DNA of 64,000 nucleotides from SHZL01 sp963708905 (lineage in GTDB: Bacteria > Pseudomonadota > Gammaproteobacteria > Xanthomonadales > SZUA-36): positions 62,001 to 126,000 of the forward strand of contig CAVPUV010000052.1 of NCBI GenBank assembly GCA_963708905.1, read 5' to 3'. A model generated the notes under the pieces. That model did not search any database. It was not told the origin of the DNA and saw only the letters and a list, made by a program, of their open reading frames with translations. The position numbers and the translations under genes were made by a program. Positions 43,858-52,931 of the stretch are shown here, piece by piece (the stretch's first letter is position 1; each line of letters begins with the position of its first letter).

Positions 43858-45783
43858 TTAACCGATGTGGGCAGATCCTGCGTGCGCCTTTTCCAGTTCC
43901 TCGCTTGCCTCCAGCCAATCCCATTCCCGCTGTTGCAGCAGCGCCCGTATGTCGGCCTGAAGTTTGATCAGGGAAGTGAGTTCGGGCTTGCGCTTGCCGT
44001 CGAGGTAGAGTGTCTCATCGGTCAGTTGAATCTCAATTCCTTTCAGCTCATGTCGTAAGGCGTCCATCTCGCTGTCCAGTCGACGCACGCGATCCGACAG
44101 CGGTTTGAGCCGTGATCTTTTTCGCGCGTCTTGCTGGCGCTGCTCCTTTTTGCCCGGCGGCTTCACGGCAGCCGGCAGCTCGTCCGGCGCTTCTCCTCTG
44201 GCCTTGATTTCCTCCTGTTGCGCCAGCCAGGCCGGGTAGTCATCCAGGCTGCGAGCAAAATCTTCGACCCGGCCATCGTGCACGATGACCAGTTCATCAC
44301 AGACCGAGCGCAGCAAGTGGCGGTCGTGCGAGATCACGACCAGCGCGCCCTCGTACTCGACCAGCGCCATGCTCAGCGCCTGTCGCATGTCCAGGTCGAG
44401 GTGGTTGGTAGGTTCGTCGAGCAGCAGCAGATTGGGTTTTTGGCGAATGATCAGCGCCAGCACCAGGCGGGCTTTTTCCCCACCGGAGAAAGGTGCGACC
44501 GGATCGAAAATACGGTCACCTGTGAAACCGAAGCCACCGAGATAGTGACGCAGTTCCTGTTCGCGATCTGCTGGATGCTGATCGCGCAAATGAGCCAGCG
44601 GACTTTGTTCCGGCTGCAGCAAATCCAGCTGATGCTGGGTGAAATAACCGATACGGGTATCCCGGTGAATGATGCGCGCGCCAGAAAGCACCGTGCTGCC
44701 ATCCGCCAGCGCTTTGACCAGCGTCGACTTGCCCGCTCCATTGACCCCGAGCAGCCCGAGCCGGTCACCGGCAGCCAGCCTGATGTTGACCTCATTCAGC
44801 ACCGGCAGACCGGTGCTGTAACCCGCTGCCACGTCTTCCAGCTGCAGCAGGTGCGGTGGCTGCTTGTCCGGTGCGGGAATGGCAAAGTGAAACGGGGAGT
44901 CTACATGCGCAGGTGCGATCTGCGTCATGCGGTCGAGCATCTTCAGGCGGCTTTGCGCCTGTTTGGCTTTGGAAGCTTTGTAGCGAAAGCGGTCGACATA
45001 GCTCTGAATGTGGCTGATTTCTCTCTGCTGCTTCTGATACATGGCTTGTTGCTGCGCCAGTTGTTCACTGCGTATGCGCTCAAACTGGCTGTAATTGCCG
45101 TTATACAGATTGATCTGCTGTCGCTCGATGTGGGCTATCCGGTTGCATACGCCATCGAGAAAATCGCGATCATGCGAGATGAGCAACAACATGCCCTGAT
45201 ATCGCTTCAACCAGCCTTCAAGCCAGAGGATGGCGGGCAGGTCGAGATGATTGGTGGGTTCGTCGAGCAATAACAGGTCAGAACGACACATCAGAGCCTG
45301 TGCCAGGTTCAGTCGCATGCGCCAGCCACCGGAAAATGATCTGACCGGTTGGCGGATCGTGGCATGGCCGAACCCCAGTCCATGCAGCAAGCGCGCGGCA
45401 CGCGCCTCCGCGCTGTAGCCGTCAATGGCATCGAGCTGGTCCCAGGCGAGGTGTTGCTCTGCCGACGGCCCGCTGGCACCCCCGTGCTGTAAAGCGGACT
45501 GGATGGCGCGCAGTTCGGGGTCGCCGTCGAGCACGTAATCCAGGGCAGCCTGAGCGGACGAAGGACTTTCCTGCGCCACGTGCGCAACACGGGCGTTTGC
45601 GACCAGGTTCACTTCGCCCTCATCGGCATCCAGGCGGCCAAGGATCGCATCGAACAGGGATGATTTGCCGCTGCCATTGGCGCCGGTTAAACCCAGGCGC
45701 TGTCCTGGATGAACCTGGAAAGTGGCATGGGTGAACAGCAGGCGCTCGCCCCGGCGCAGGCCGACCTGGTTAAGTTGCAACAT
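43858..45783 (-). CDS. ABC-F ATPase, YheS type
   Basis: The 641-residue soluble protein has two ABC domains. Walker A motifs are GANGSGKSSL and GVNGAGKSTL, the signatures SGGWRMRLNLAQAL and SGGEKARLVLALI, and Walker B LLLLDEPTNHLDL in both. A charged linker with KQQREISHIQSYVDRFRYKA lies between them, and a C-terminal basic coiled coil closes the protein. ABC-F proteins act at the ribosome exit site. On the minus strand TATAAT occurs at 45820-45825 upstream of its start. Confidence 0.93.
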   Translation of the reverse strand: MLQLNQVGLRRGERLLFTHATFQVHPGQRLGLTGANGSGKSSLFDAILGRLDADEGEVNLVANARVAHVAQESPSSAQAALDYVLDGDPELRAIQSALQHGGASGPSAEQHLAWDQLDAIDGYSAEARAARLLHGLGFGHATIRQPVRSFSGGWRMRLNLAQALMCRSDLLLLDEPTNHLDLPAILWLEGWLKRYQGMLLLISHDRDFLDGVCNRIAHIERQQINLYNGNYSQFERIRSEQLAQQQAMYQKQQREISHIQSYVDRFRYKASKAKQAQSRLKMLDRMTQIAPAHVDSPFHFAIPAPDKQPPHLLQLEDVAAGYSTGLPVLNEVNIRLAAGDRLGLLGVNGAGKSTLVKALADGSTVLSGARIIHRDTRIGYFTQHQLDLLQPEQSPLAHLRDQHPADREQELRHYLGGFGFTGDRIFDPVAPFSGGEKARLVLALIIRQKPNLLLLDEPTNHLDLDMRQALSMALVEYEGALVVISHDRHLLRSVCDELVIVHDGRVEDFARSLDDYPAWLAQQEEIKARGEAPDELPAAVKPPGKKEQRQQDARKRSRLKPLSDRVRRLDSEMDALRHELKGIEIQLTDETLYLDGKRKPELTSLIKLQADIRALLQQREWDWLEASEELEKAHAGSAHIG

Positions 45784-45891
45784 GACTCTGGATTGATGGC
45801 AATGTGATCAAGGCGCGGTATTATACGCGCGGAGTGCATTGGCGGCGTGTGTCTGATCGACGCCGGCGCCGTCGTACGCGGGTACTGCGCG

Positions 45892-46272
45892 TCAATCCCA
45901 GCGGTTGGCGGTTTCCGCAAAATTGGCCCGTTGCGGGCGCACCAGGCAAAAGCGCTGTCCGGTAGGGGCTTCCATCACCACCCAGCGCTTGACCGGACCG
46001 ATGCGCCGCGCACCAAGGGTTTCCAGCCGCCGGACTTCCGCTTCGATGTCGTCGCATTCGATGTCGAGATGCACCCGGCTGGGGTGGTCCACTTTCTGCA
46101 CCTCGATATGGTAGTCATTTGGGCGGGTATTGAGCGCGACGTAGTTTTTTTCCGCCGGTTCATTGTCCTTCCTGCGCTCCAGTCCCAGCGCCGCGCTCCA
46201 GAATTTCGCGGCGGCGTCCACATCGTCTGTCGCACAATCGATGATGAAGCCGGCGAGTTGGCTTTTGTGCAT
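45892..46272 (-). CDS. VOC-family glyoxalase-like protein
   Basis: The 126-residue protein has a single glyoxalase/bleomycin-resistance fold: AGFIIDCATDDVDAAAKFWS at the start, the dimer strand VHLDIECDDIEAEVRRLETL, and RWVVMEAPTGQRFCLVRP at the end. Such proteins are metal-dependent lyases, dioxygenases or binding proteins; the substrate is not known. The upstream dihydropyrimidinase gene ends 22 bp before its start codon on the same strand. Confidence 0.85.
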   Translation of the reverse strand: MHKSQLAGFIIDCATDDVDAAAKFWSAALGLERRKDNEPAEKNYVALNTRPNDYHIEVQKVDHPSRVHLDIECDDIEAEVRRLETLGARRIGPVKRWVVMEAPTGQRFCLVRPQRANFAETANRWD

Positions 46273-46294
46273 GGTAATCTCCTATAGGGCCTGT

Positions 46295-47684
46295 TCAGAT
46301 GCGGGCAGCAAAAGCCTTGCGCGGCAGATAGCAGCCAAAACCCTCGTCCACCAATGCTTTGCCTTCATCCACCGCCACGGTGCCGCGCAGGATGGTGGTG
46401 CGGGTCTTGCCCTGGACTTGCCAGCCTTCATAGACCGAATAATCGCAATTCATATGGTGGGTCCTGGCGGACACGGTATGTTTGACCGCCGGATCAAAAA
46501 TGATGATATCGGCATCGGAACCCACTGCGATGGTACCCTTGCGCGGGAACAATCCAAAAATCCTGGCCGCGGCTGTCGAACTGACATCGACAAACTTGTT
46601 CAGGGAGATGCGGCCTTGATGCACGCCTTCTGAATACAGCAATTCCATGCGGTTCTCGATCCCCGGTGCGCCGTTCGGAATCCTGGCAAAATTGTCTTTG
46701 CCCATTTCTTTCTGCTGCATGCAGAAACGGGCAGTGGTCGGTGGCCACATGGTGCACCAGGTTCTGGTTGATGCCGGCCCATAAAGCTTCCCGGTCCTTC
46801 ATCTTGCGCAGCGGTGGGCTCATGACCACCTTGGCGCCTTCGAATCCATCCTGGAAATAGAGAGATTCGTCCAGCAACAGGTACTGGATGCAGGTTTCAA
46901 CATAGACTTTCTGATTTCGTGAAGTGGCGGCACGTACCCTCTGCAGCGCTTCCTCGCAGGTCAGGTGAACAATGTAATTCGGGCAACCGGCCTGCCAGGC
47001 CAGGTCGATCACGCGTCCGCTGGCCTCGGCTTCACACAGGGCGGGTCGGGACAGCACGTGGTAGCGCGGCTCGATTTTGCCCGCGGCGAGAAACGTCTGC
47101 ACCTGGTGATCGATCATATCGCCATTTTCGCAGTGCGAGGTAATGATGCCGCCATGTGCAACCAACTCTTTCATCAGTTCGAACATCTGCCGGTCATCAA
47201 TCATCAGCGCGCCTTTGTAGGCCATGAAGGTCTTGAACGAATTGATGCCGTGTTCGTGGATCACCCGGGGAATTTCCTTGCGGGTGTTGTCGTTGAAATC
47301 GGTTACCGCGCAATGGAACGCGTAATCGCCAACGGCATGACCGTCGGCTTTGCCATGCCAGGCCATGATGGCGGCTTCCAGGCTGTCACCCTGGGTCTGG
47401 ATGGCAAAATCCACAATACTGGTGGTGCCGCCGTGCAGGCCGGCCAGCGTGCCGGATGCGAATGAATCACTGGAATGGGTGCCCATGAACGGCAGTTCCA
47501 TGTGGGTATGGGCGTCTATGCCTCCGGGGAAAAGGTAACAACCGGCAGCGTCAATGACCTGATCCGCGGGTTCATCCAGTTTCTGGCCGATGGTGACGAC
47601 TTTTTCGCCTTGTATCAGCAGGTCACCCCGGTAGTGGTCACTGGCAGTGACGATGGTGCCATTGCGGATCAGCAAAGACTTCAT
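46295..47684 (-). pseudogene. hydA: Dihydropyrimidinase/D-hydantoinase broken by one frameshift
   Basis: The N-terminal frame starts at ATG 47682-47684 (MKSLLIRNGTIVTASDHYRG). It carries the metal site as GGIDAHTHMELPF, the carbamylated Lys in FKTFMAYKGALMID, ITSHCENGD and VATDHCPF. After DHCPF the frame is lost near 46730. The neighbouring frame continues as CMQQKEMGKDNFARIPNGAP and GIENRMELLYSEGVHQG to the normal C-terminus at 46295. One extra base explains the break. The enzyme opens dihydrouracil, dihydrothymine or hydantoins. It is divergent from a cytosine deaminase, which supports pyrimidine catabolism. Confidence 0.88.
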
Positions 47685-47723
47685 GGCTTGGTTCCTCGAC
47701 TGGCGATTGGGTTGCTCGGTTCG

Positions 47724-47761
47724 TTCAGGATATCATCCTGTTGCTAAAATGCTATCCTGAA
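47724..47761. promoter_or_regulatory. Nested inverted repeats in the hydantoinase-deaminase divergent promoter
   Basis: ttcaggata (47724-47732) pairs perfectly with tatcctgaa (47753-47761), 20 bp apart, and caggat-atc-atcctg (47726-47740) forms a tighter palindrome on the same left arm. They fill the 79-bp gap between two divergent pyrimidine genes, so binding by a shared regulator is plausible. Confidence 0.5.
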
Positions 47762-47763
47762 TC

Positions 47764-48225
47764 ATGCCGGAATGTCAGGAGCAAACCGTGGACACTTTTC
47801 TGCAGGCGGCGCTCGCGGAAGCACGCCAGGGATTGGACGAAGGGGGAATTCCCATCGGCTCGGTGCTGGTGCATCGCGGCGTCATCATCGGTCGCGGTCA
47901 CAATCGCCGGGTGCAGCAAAACAGCGCCGTGTTGCACGGCGAGATGGATGCGCTGGAAAACGCCGGCAGGCTGCCAGCCTCGCACTACCGCGAATGCACC
48001 CTGTACACCACCTTGTCGCCTTGTTCGATGTGTTCCGGGGCTATCCTCTTGTACGGCATTCCCAAGGTAGTGGTTGGTGAAAACCGCACCTTCATGGGTG
48101 AAGAAGACCTGCTGCGCGCGCGTGGAGTGGAGGTCGAAGTGCTGCAGGATGCCGGATGTATCCGCTTGATGCGGGACTTCATCGCCACCAGCGCGGAATT
48201 GTGGAATGAAGATATTGGCGTGTAA
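47764..48225 (+). CDS. Cytosine deaminase, fungal (Fcy1-like) type
   Basis: The 153-residue zinc deaminase has His58-Ala/Glu60 in LHGEMDALENAGRL and Cys87/Cys90 in TTLSPCSMCSGAILLYGIP, then VVVGENRTFMGEE and a C-terminal WNEDIG. These stretches match yeast cytosine deaminase much better than TadA or guanine deaminase. It would convert cytosine to uracil, feeding reductive pyrimidine breakdown with the divergent dihydropyrimidinase. The ATG overlaps the end of the inverted repeat. Confidence 0.88.
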   Translation: MPECQEQTVDTFLQAALAEARQGLDEGGIPIGSVLVHRGVIIGRGHNRRVQQNSAVLHGEMDALENAGRLPASHYRECTLYTTLSPCSMCSGAILLYGIPKVVVGENRTFMGEEDLLRARGVEVEVLQDAGCIRLMRDFIATSAELWNEDIGV

Positions 48226-48318
48226 GGGCCGTCCTGCATCACCTTGAGTATTTCCTATTTCTGCTCAGTCGCCGACCCCGGTTGGGTAAGTCGGCCGAAG
48301 CGAGACTTGTTTATTCAG

Positions 48319-48352
48319 CGAACCCTGAATCATGCATCCATGAATTATCAAG
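48319..48352. repeat. Possible remnant of the five-hairpin repeat (one hairpin)
   Basis: The segment contains ccctgaatcatgcatccatg then aattatcaagc. It resembles hairpin i of the copy at 52012 (ctctgaataatacatccatg then cattatcagagc), with the same catccatg loop. No other hairpins of the element follow. The stem is imperfect. Confidence 0.45.
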
Positions 48353-48372
48353 CAATTACCGGGATTGCGGGT

Positions 48373-48398
48373 TATAATGACAACGAACCGGTTCATTG
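48373..48398 (+). promoter_or_regulatory. -10 box and palindromic operator before the second TonB receptor
   Basis: TATAAT lies at 48373-48378. Just downstream, CAACGAACCGGTTCATTG (48381-48398) is an 18-bp palindrome with one mismatched pair. Its core GAACCGGTTC has the AA-nCGn-TT form common in LacI-family operators. It sits where RNA polymerase starts, so repression is likely. No LacI-type gene is in the window. Confidence 0.55.
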
Positions 48399-48438
48399 CA
48401 GTTGTTCACTCTTTTTTGTCACAGTCTGGAGTTAAAGT

Positions 48439-50847
48439 ATGATCAAAAGAAAACTTACATCACGGGCAGCTATTGCCGCCGTGGGTGTTCTATTTTTACC
48501 ACTGTTTGGCAGCCTGACCTCGGAGCCCGCACAGGCTCAAGACGAAAGCCACCGGGGTATTGAGGAAGTCATCGTAACCGCGACCAAGCGTGGTGATACC
48601 AATGTTCAGGATATTGCCGGCGGCATCCACGCCCTCAGTGGCGACTCGCTGCAAGACCGGGGTATCAAGGATTTCGACGGATTTGCCGGACAGGTTCCCG
48701 GTCTGCAATTCCAGGACCTCGGCCCCGGCGACAAGGAATACATCATCCGCGGTATCAACGGCAATGGGCCGGCAGTGGTCGGCGCCTATTTTGATGAGTA
48801 TGTCATTACCGCCAATGACCAGCAGGATGGCGGTGGCAAGAACGCGCCCATCAAGTTGATCGACATGCAGCGGGTGGAAGTGCTGAACGGCCCGCAAGGC
48901 ACGCTGTATGGCGCCAACTCCATGGCCGGTAATATCAAATTCATTCCGCGTAAACCGGATGCGCAGGCATTTGACGCCTTTGTCGATACTGATTTCTCCG
49001 ATACCAGAAACGGTGGTTTCAACTATACCGTCAGCGGCGCGGTAAACATTCCCCTGGTGCAGGATACTTTGGCATTGCGCTTTGTTGGCTGGCGCACCGA
49101 CGCGGATGGCTGGATCGATCAGCCGCGTCTGGAAAATGGCCCCGGCAGTTACACCGGTAATGCCAAGGATATCAATGACGAAGAGACCAATGGCGGACGC
49201 TTGATGTTGCGCTGGACTCCCGATGAACACACCACGGTCGATCTGATGTACATGAACCAGGACCTGGAGGTAGGTGGTTCATCGCGCTTTACGCTGCCGG
49301 GAAATCCTGCGTGGCCGGACCTGTCGCCAGAATTGCTCGCCGCGACCATTGCCGCGCCGGATGTCGGTCCACCGGTTCCGCTGCCGGGACTGCTGGCGCT
49401 GACACCGGACCGGGAGTTTGTCAACGCGGATATCACGCGCAACCCGCGTGACGATCAGCTCGAGTTGTTCGGTGTAACCGCGGCCCACCATTTTGATTTC
49501 GGTACCGCTACCGTTTCAGCGAGTTTCTTCAACCACGACATCGACTTCCGCTTCGACAGTACGCCCATATTGCTGTTCTTCGGCGCCGCTGCCCCGGCTG
49601 CGACCGTGCAACCGCAATCCTACGAGACCCGCATGGTGGAAGTGCGTTTTGCCTCGGAATTGTCTGGGCCGCTCAATTTCGTCACCGGTCTGTATTATCA
49701 GAAAGACCAGAACGATTTTGAGGTGCACGTACCATCGACCGACGGCAACGGCAATCCGGTACCGTGGGATCCGAGTAACGCCAACGATTTCTTTGGTGGT
49801 GGAACGACGTTCTTTGGCCGCTCGCGTAACGATGACATCGAGCAGAAGGCCGTATTTGGCGAGATTACCTACAGTTTCCTGGACCACTGGGAGTTGTTGG
49901 TCGGCGGCCGCTTCTTCGATGTGGAACAGCAATCGATCCAGCAGACCCTTCATAACTTTGGCGGCGTCTCGGGTCCGGTGGCCGGAACCCAGATCGGCAC
50001 TAATGCCAACGGTAATGCGATCGGCCTGATCGAAACCAATGATGATACCGTGCGGCCGAAAGTAAGTCTGTCCTTTAGTCCTACGGACCAGGTAATGCTG
50101 TACGCGCTGTACTCCGAGGGCTTTCGCGTCGGTGGCATCAATAACGCGAATCAGCCGTTTGCCCCCGGTATACCCGCTACATTCAAGTCTGATGAACTCA
50201 ACAACCTGGAATTCGGCATCAAATCGCGCTGGCTGAACAACAGTCTGCAGATGAATACGACGGTGTTCCTGATCGACTGGAAGGATATCCAGGTTGAACC
50301 GCGTGACCCGGTTGGCAACATTCCGTTTACCACCAATGGTGGCGAAGCTGAAGTCAACGGTATCGAGTGGGCGTTCCAGTGGCTGGCCACGGAGAGCCTG
50401 GAACTTGATTTAACCGGAACCTATTACATTGATCGAGAATTGACCACGGATCAGCCGGTATTGCCGGGAGCTTCATCGTTCATTATCGCGGGTCTCACCG
50501 GCGACACCATTCCCAACGTTCCCGAGACACAGTTGTATGGTTCAGTGAAATACAATGCGCAGCTGATGGGCCACACTTTATCCCTGATCGCTGATGCCAC
50601 TTATCGCGGCAAGACCAATACGGAGTTCCGCACCGACAGCCTGTTCAATCTGGCGATACCCTCCTATACGCTGGTCGACTTGTATGCCAATTATGATATC
50701 AATGATCACTTCACCGTTGGCGCCTACGTGAAAAATGTCGGTGATGAACTGGCGATACAGGATGGTATTGCGGCATTCCAGGACCCCGCTTCGGTCGTGG
50801 CAGCGCGTCCGCGAACGATCGGTGCAGTCTTGAGGTGGGCTTTCTAA
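48439..50847 (+). CDS. TonB-dependent outer-membrane receptor
   Basis: The 802-residue protein has a signal peptide ending at about AQA, a TonB-box-like EEVIVTATKRGDTNVQDIAG, a plug with VEVLNGPQGTLYGANSMAGN and a barrel ending PRTIGAVLRWAF, with the expected terminal Phe. It resembles the receptor at 29526 in plug and barrel. The ligand is unknown. It lies between the pyrimidine genes and a strong terminator and appears to be a single-gene transcript with its own operator. Confidence 0.93.
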   Translation: MIKRKLTSRAAIAAVGVLFLPLFGSLTSEPAQAQDESHRGIEEVIVTATKRGDTNVQDIAGGIHALSGDSLQDRGIKDFDGFAGQVPGLQFQDLGPGDKEYIIRGINGNGPAVVGAYFDEYVITANDQQDGGGKNAPIKLIDMQRVEVLNGPQGTLYGANSMAGNIKFIPRKPDAQAFDAFVDTDFSDTRNGGFNYTVSGAVNIPLVQDTLALRFVGWRTDADGWIDQPRLENGPGSYTGNAKDINDEETNGGRLMLRWTPDEHTTVDLMYMNQDLEVGGSSRFTLPGNPAWPDLSPELLAATIAAPDVGPPVPLPGLLALTPDREFVNADITRNPRDDQLELFGVTAAHHFDFGTATVSASFFNHDIDFRFDSTPILLFFGAAAPAATVQPQSYETRMVEVRFASELSGPLNFVTGLYYQKDQNDFEVHVPSTDGNGNPVPWDPSNANDFFGGGTTFFGRSRNDDIEQKAVFGEITYSFLDHWELLVGGRFFDVEQQSIQQTLHNFGGVSGPVAGTQIGTNANGNAIGLIETNDDTVRPKVSLSFSPTDQVMLYALYSEGFRVGGINNANQPFAPGIPATFKSDELNNLEFGIKSRWLNNSLQMNTTVFLIDWKDIQVEPRDPVGNIPFTTNGGEAEVNGIEWAFQWLATESLELDLTGTYYIDRELTTDQPVLPGASSFIIAGLTGDTIPNVPETQLYGSVKYNAQLMGHTLSLIADATYRGKTNTEFRTDSLFNLAIPSYTLVDLYANYDINDHFTVGAYVKNVGDELAIQDGIAAFQDPASVVAARPRTIGAVLRWAF

Positions 50848-50910
50848 GCAGCATCGGCCAGTATCGTGTAAAGGCCGGCAGGGTTGTGATTGCCCTGCCG
50901 GCCCACCCAT

Positions 50911-50941
50911 AAAAAAATCCGCCATCATGGCGGATTTTTTT
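50911..50941. terminator. Bidirectional Rho-independent terminator
   Basis: The stem atccgcc/ggcggat around atcat is flanked by seven A on the left and seven T on the right, so it can end transcription from both the TonB receptor and the convergent reductase gene. Confidence 0.93.
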
Positions 50942-50959
50942 ATGGGCGGGATGGGAAAA

Positions 50960-51988
50960 TCAGACGTCCACCACGCCCAGGCGACGATGCATGATGGGAC
51001 TGGTGGTGGTGTACTGCAACCTGGCTTTCTGCTCCGGATGCAGGTGTTGTTGCACGGCAAAGGCAGCCAGCGCGGCCTCGTGGAACGCGCTGAGGATGAG
51101 TTTTTTCTTTCCCGGGTATGAGTTGATGTCGCCCACGGCGAATATTCCAGGTACGGTGGTCTGGAATTTTTCCGTATCCACATGGATGTGGCGTTTGTCC
51201 AGGTCCAGTCCCCATTCGGCAATAGGACCAAGGTTGGGCGACAGGCCCCAAAAAACATAGACTTCGTCTGCTTCAATGTGGTGCATTTTTCCCTCGGGAT
51301 CGGCCACATCCAGGCCACCAAATCCGCCATCCCTTGAGAACACGCCGCGAACCATGCCGTGGAATTCCTCCAGTTGGCCGCCTTCCGCCAGCGCTTTCAT
51401 TTTGTTTACCGATGCCGGTTGCGCCCGGTACTCGGCGCGGCGGTGTACCAGCGTGATATGACTGGCTTTACCGTGCAGCTCCAGCGTCCAGTCCAGCGCG
51501 GAATCACCGCCACCGAGAATGATGATCCGCTTGCCATGCACCCGTTGCGCTGCGCTGATGCGATAATGAATATGCGAACCCTCCCAGGCTTCGGCATCCT
51601 GCACCCGTAACCGGCGCGGCTGGAATGCGCCAAGCCCGGCCGCAATAATCACCGCGGCGGTATCAAATCGTTTGCCCTCGCTGGTCTCCAGCAGAAAGCG
51701 GCCATCGTCCCTGGTTTGCAGGCTGCTCACCATCTGACCCAGGTGGAAGTCGGGCGCGAACGGCTTGATCTGCAACATCAGCCGGTCTACCAGCTCTTGT
51801 GCGCTGCACACCGGGATGGCCGGAATATCGTATATGGGCTTGTCGGGATACAATTCAGCGCATTGACCACCAACCTGTTTCAATGAGTCAATGACATGCG
51901 CGCGGATATCCAGCAGACCCAGCTCAAAAACCTGGAACAGTCCTGCCGGACCGGCGCCAATGATGACCACGTCGGTTTTGATGCTCAT
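50960..51988 (-). CDS. Ferredoxin/flavodoxin-NADP+ reductase, thioredoxin reductase-like
   Basis: I chose ATG 51986-51988, giving 342 residues starting MSIKTDVVIIGAGPAGLFQV. The longer open frame runs into a hairpin repeat. The protein has FAD and NADPH dinucleotide folds (VVIIGAGPAGL; IIILGGGDSALDWTLELHG) and QVGGQCAELYPDKPIYDIPA, the signature of the Bacillus YumC-type reductase. No redox-active CxxC is present, which separates it from thioredoxin reductase. It supplies reduced ferredoxin or flavodoxin. The repeat ends 23 bp before its start codon. Confidence 0.9.
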   Translation of the reverse strand: MSIKTDVVIIGAGPAGLFQVFELGLLDIRAHVIDSLKQVGGQCAELYPDKPIYDIPAIPVCSAQELVDRLMLQIKPFAPDFHLGQMVSSLQTRDDGRFLLETSEGKRFDTAAVIIAAGLGAFQPRRLRVQDAEAWEGSHIHYRISAAQRVHGKRIIILGGGDSALDWTLELHGKASHITLVHRRAEYRAQPASVNKMKALAEGGQLEEFHGMVRGVFSRDGGFGGLDVADPEGKMHHIEADEVYVFWGLSPNLGPIAEWGLDLDKRHIHVDTEKFQTTVPGIFAVGDINSYPGKKKLILSAFHEAALAAFAVQQHLHPEQKARLQYTTTSPIMHRRLGVVDV

Positions 51989-52011
51989 GCTTTTCCCGTA
52001 AGTAGTTGTTA

Positions 52012-52162
52012 GGAAAGCTCTGAATAATACATCCATGCATTATCAGAGCACGCCAAACAAAAAATGTGATTTTTGTTTGGCTTCATTTTCAATGAGTTGC
52101 ACTCATTGAAAATGGCGGCACATCCCTGTGCCACGAAAACTCTGAATTAATCAGAGTTTTCC
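52012..52162 (-). repeat. Five-hairpin leader repeat, copy B
   Basis: The 151-bp element has short terminal inverted repeats (ggaaa and tttcc). Hairpins on the plus strand: i 52017-52049 (gctctgaataat/attatcagagc), ii 52052-52081 (gccaaacaaaaa/tttttgtttggc), iii 52084-52114 (cattttcaatg/cattgaaaatg), iv 52117-52132 (ggcaca/tgtgcc) and v 52136-52160 (aaaactctga/tcagagtttt). It lies upstream of the minus-strand reductase, with hairpin i nearest the gene. ung on the other side starts 82 bp away. Confidence 0.9.
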
Positions 52163-52243
52163 TGGGTATTTGCGGATTTTACCGCGCGGTGTGTGTTGCC
52201 ATGTATGCTTTGCTGCATTATTTCACGATTAGTGGCTCGCTGA

Positions 52244-52924
52244 ATGAATCAAGTACGGGAAATCCGACTCGAACCTCGCTGGAAGGCCCGCCTGGAAGAT
52301 GAATTCCATCAGCCATACATGGAGCAGCTGCGCGACTTTTTGCTGCAGCGCAAGCAGCAGGGTGCAGTGATCTATCCACCTGGCCAGAAAATTTTCAATG
52401 CCCTGGACTCGACGCCCTTCGACCAGGTTAAGGTGGTTATCCTGGGTCAGGATCCATATCACGGCCCGGGTCAGGCTCATGGCCTGTGCTTTTCCGTGCC
52501 GGATGGTGTGGCCATTCCACCTTCCCTGATCAACATTTACCAGGAGATCGAGCAGGATATTGGTCAGCGGCCGCCGGCCTCAGGTAACTTGCAGCATTGG
52601 GCGGGGCAGGGCGTGCTGTTGCTCAACGCCGTGCTGACCGTGGAGCAAAGTCGTGCCGGATCGCACCAGGGAAAAGGTTGGGAAAAATTTACCGATCGTG
52701 TGGTGAGCGAACTCAATGGCGGCAGGAGTAACCTCGTCTTCATGCTGTGGGGCAGCTACGCCATGAAAAAGGGCGCAATGATTGATCGCTCACGTCACCT
52801 GGTGTTGACTGCGCCTCATCCTTCACCCCTGTCGGCACATCGCGGATTTTTTGGCTGCCGGCATTTTTCCAAAGCCAATCGCTACCTGCAGGAGCATGGC
52901 CAGGAGCCGATACGCTGGGTTTGA
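52244..52924 (+). CDS. ung: Uracil-DNA glycosylase
   Basis: The 226-residue protein has all family-1 motifs: the water-activating Asp70 in VVILGQDPYHGPGQAHGLCF, LLLNAVLTVEQ, FMLWGSYA and HPSPLSAHRGFFG. It removes uracil from DNA to start base excision repair. It is close to the usual 225-230 residues of the family. Confidence 0.97.
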   Translation: MNQVREIRLEPRWKARLEDEFHQPYMEQLRDFLLQRKQQGAVIYPPGQKIFNALDSTPFDQVKVVILGQDPYHGPGQAHGLCFSVPDGVAIPPSLINIYQEIEQDIGQRPPASGNLQHWAGQGVLLLNAVLTVEQSRAGSHQGKGWEKFTDRVVSELNGGRSNLVFMLWGSYAMKKGAMIDRSRHLVLTAPHPSPLSAHRGFFGCRHFSKANRYLQEHGQEPIRWV

Positions 52925-52931
52925 CCTGCCG

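Noticed and set aside
44131..45273. A 380-codon plus-strand frame opposite the ABC-F gene
   Set aside because: Shadow of a gene with both Walker and signature motifs in place.
51989..52036. A longer N-terminus for the ferredoxin-NADP reductase
   Set aside because: The extra 16 codons run into the hairpin repeat and lack similarity; the FAD motif begins normally after the inner ATG.
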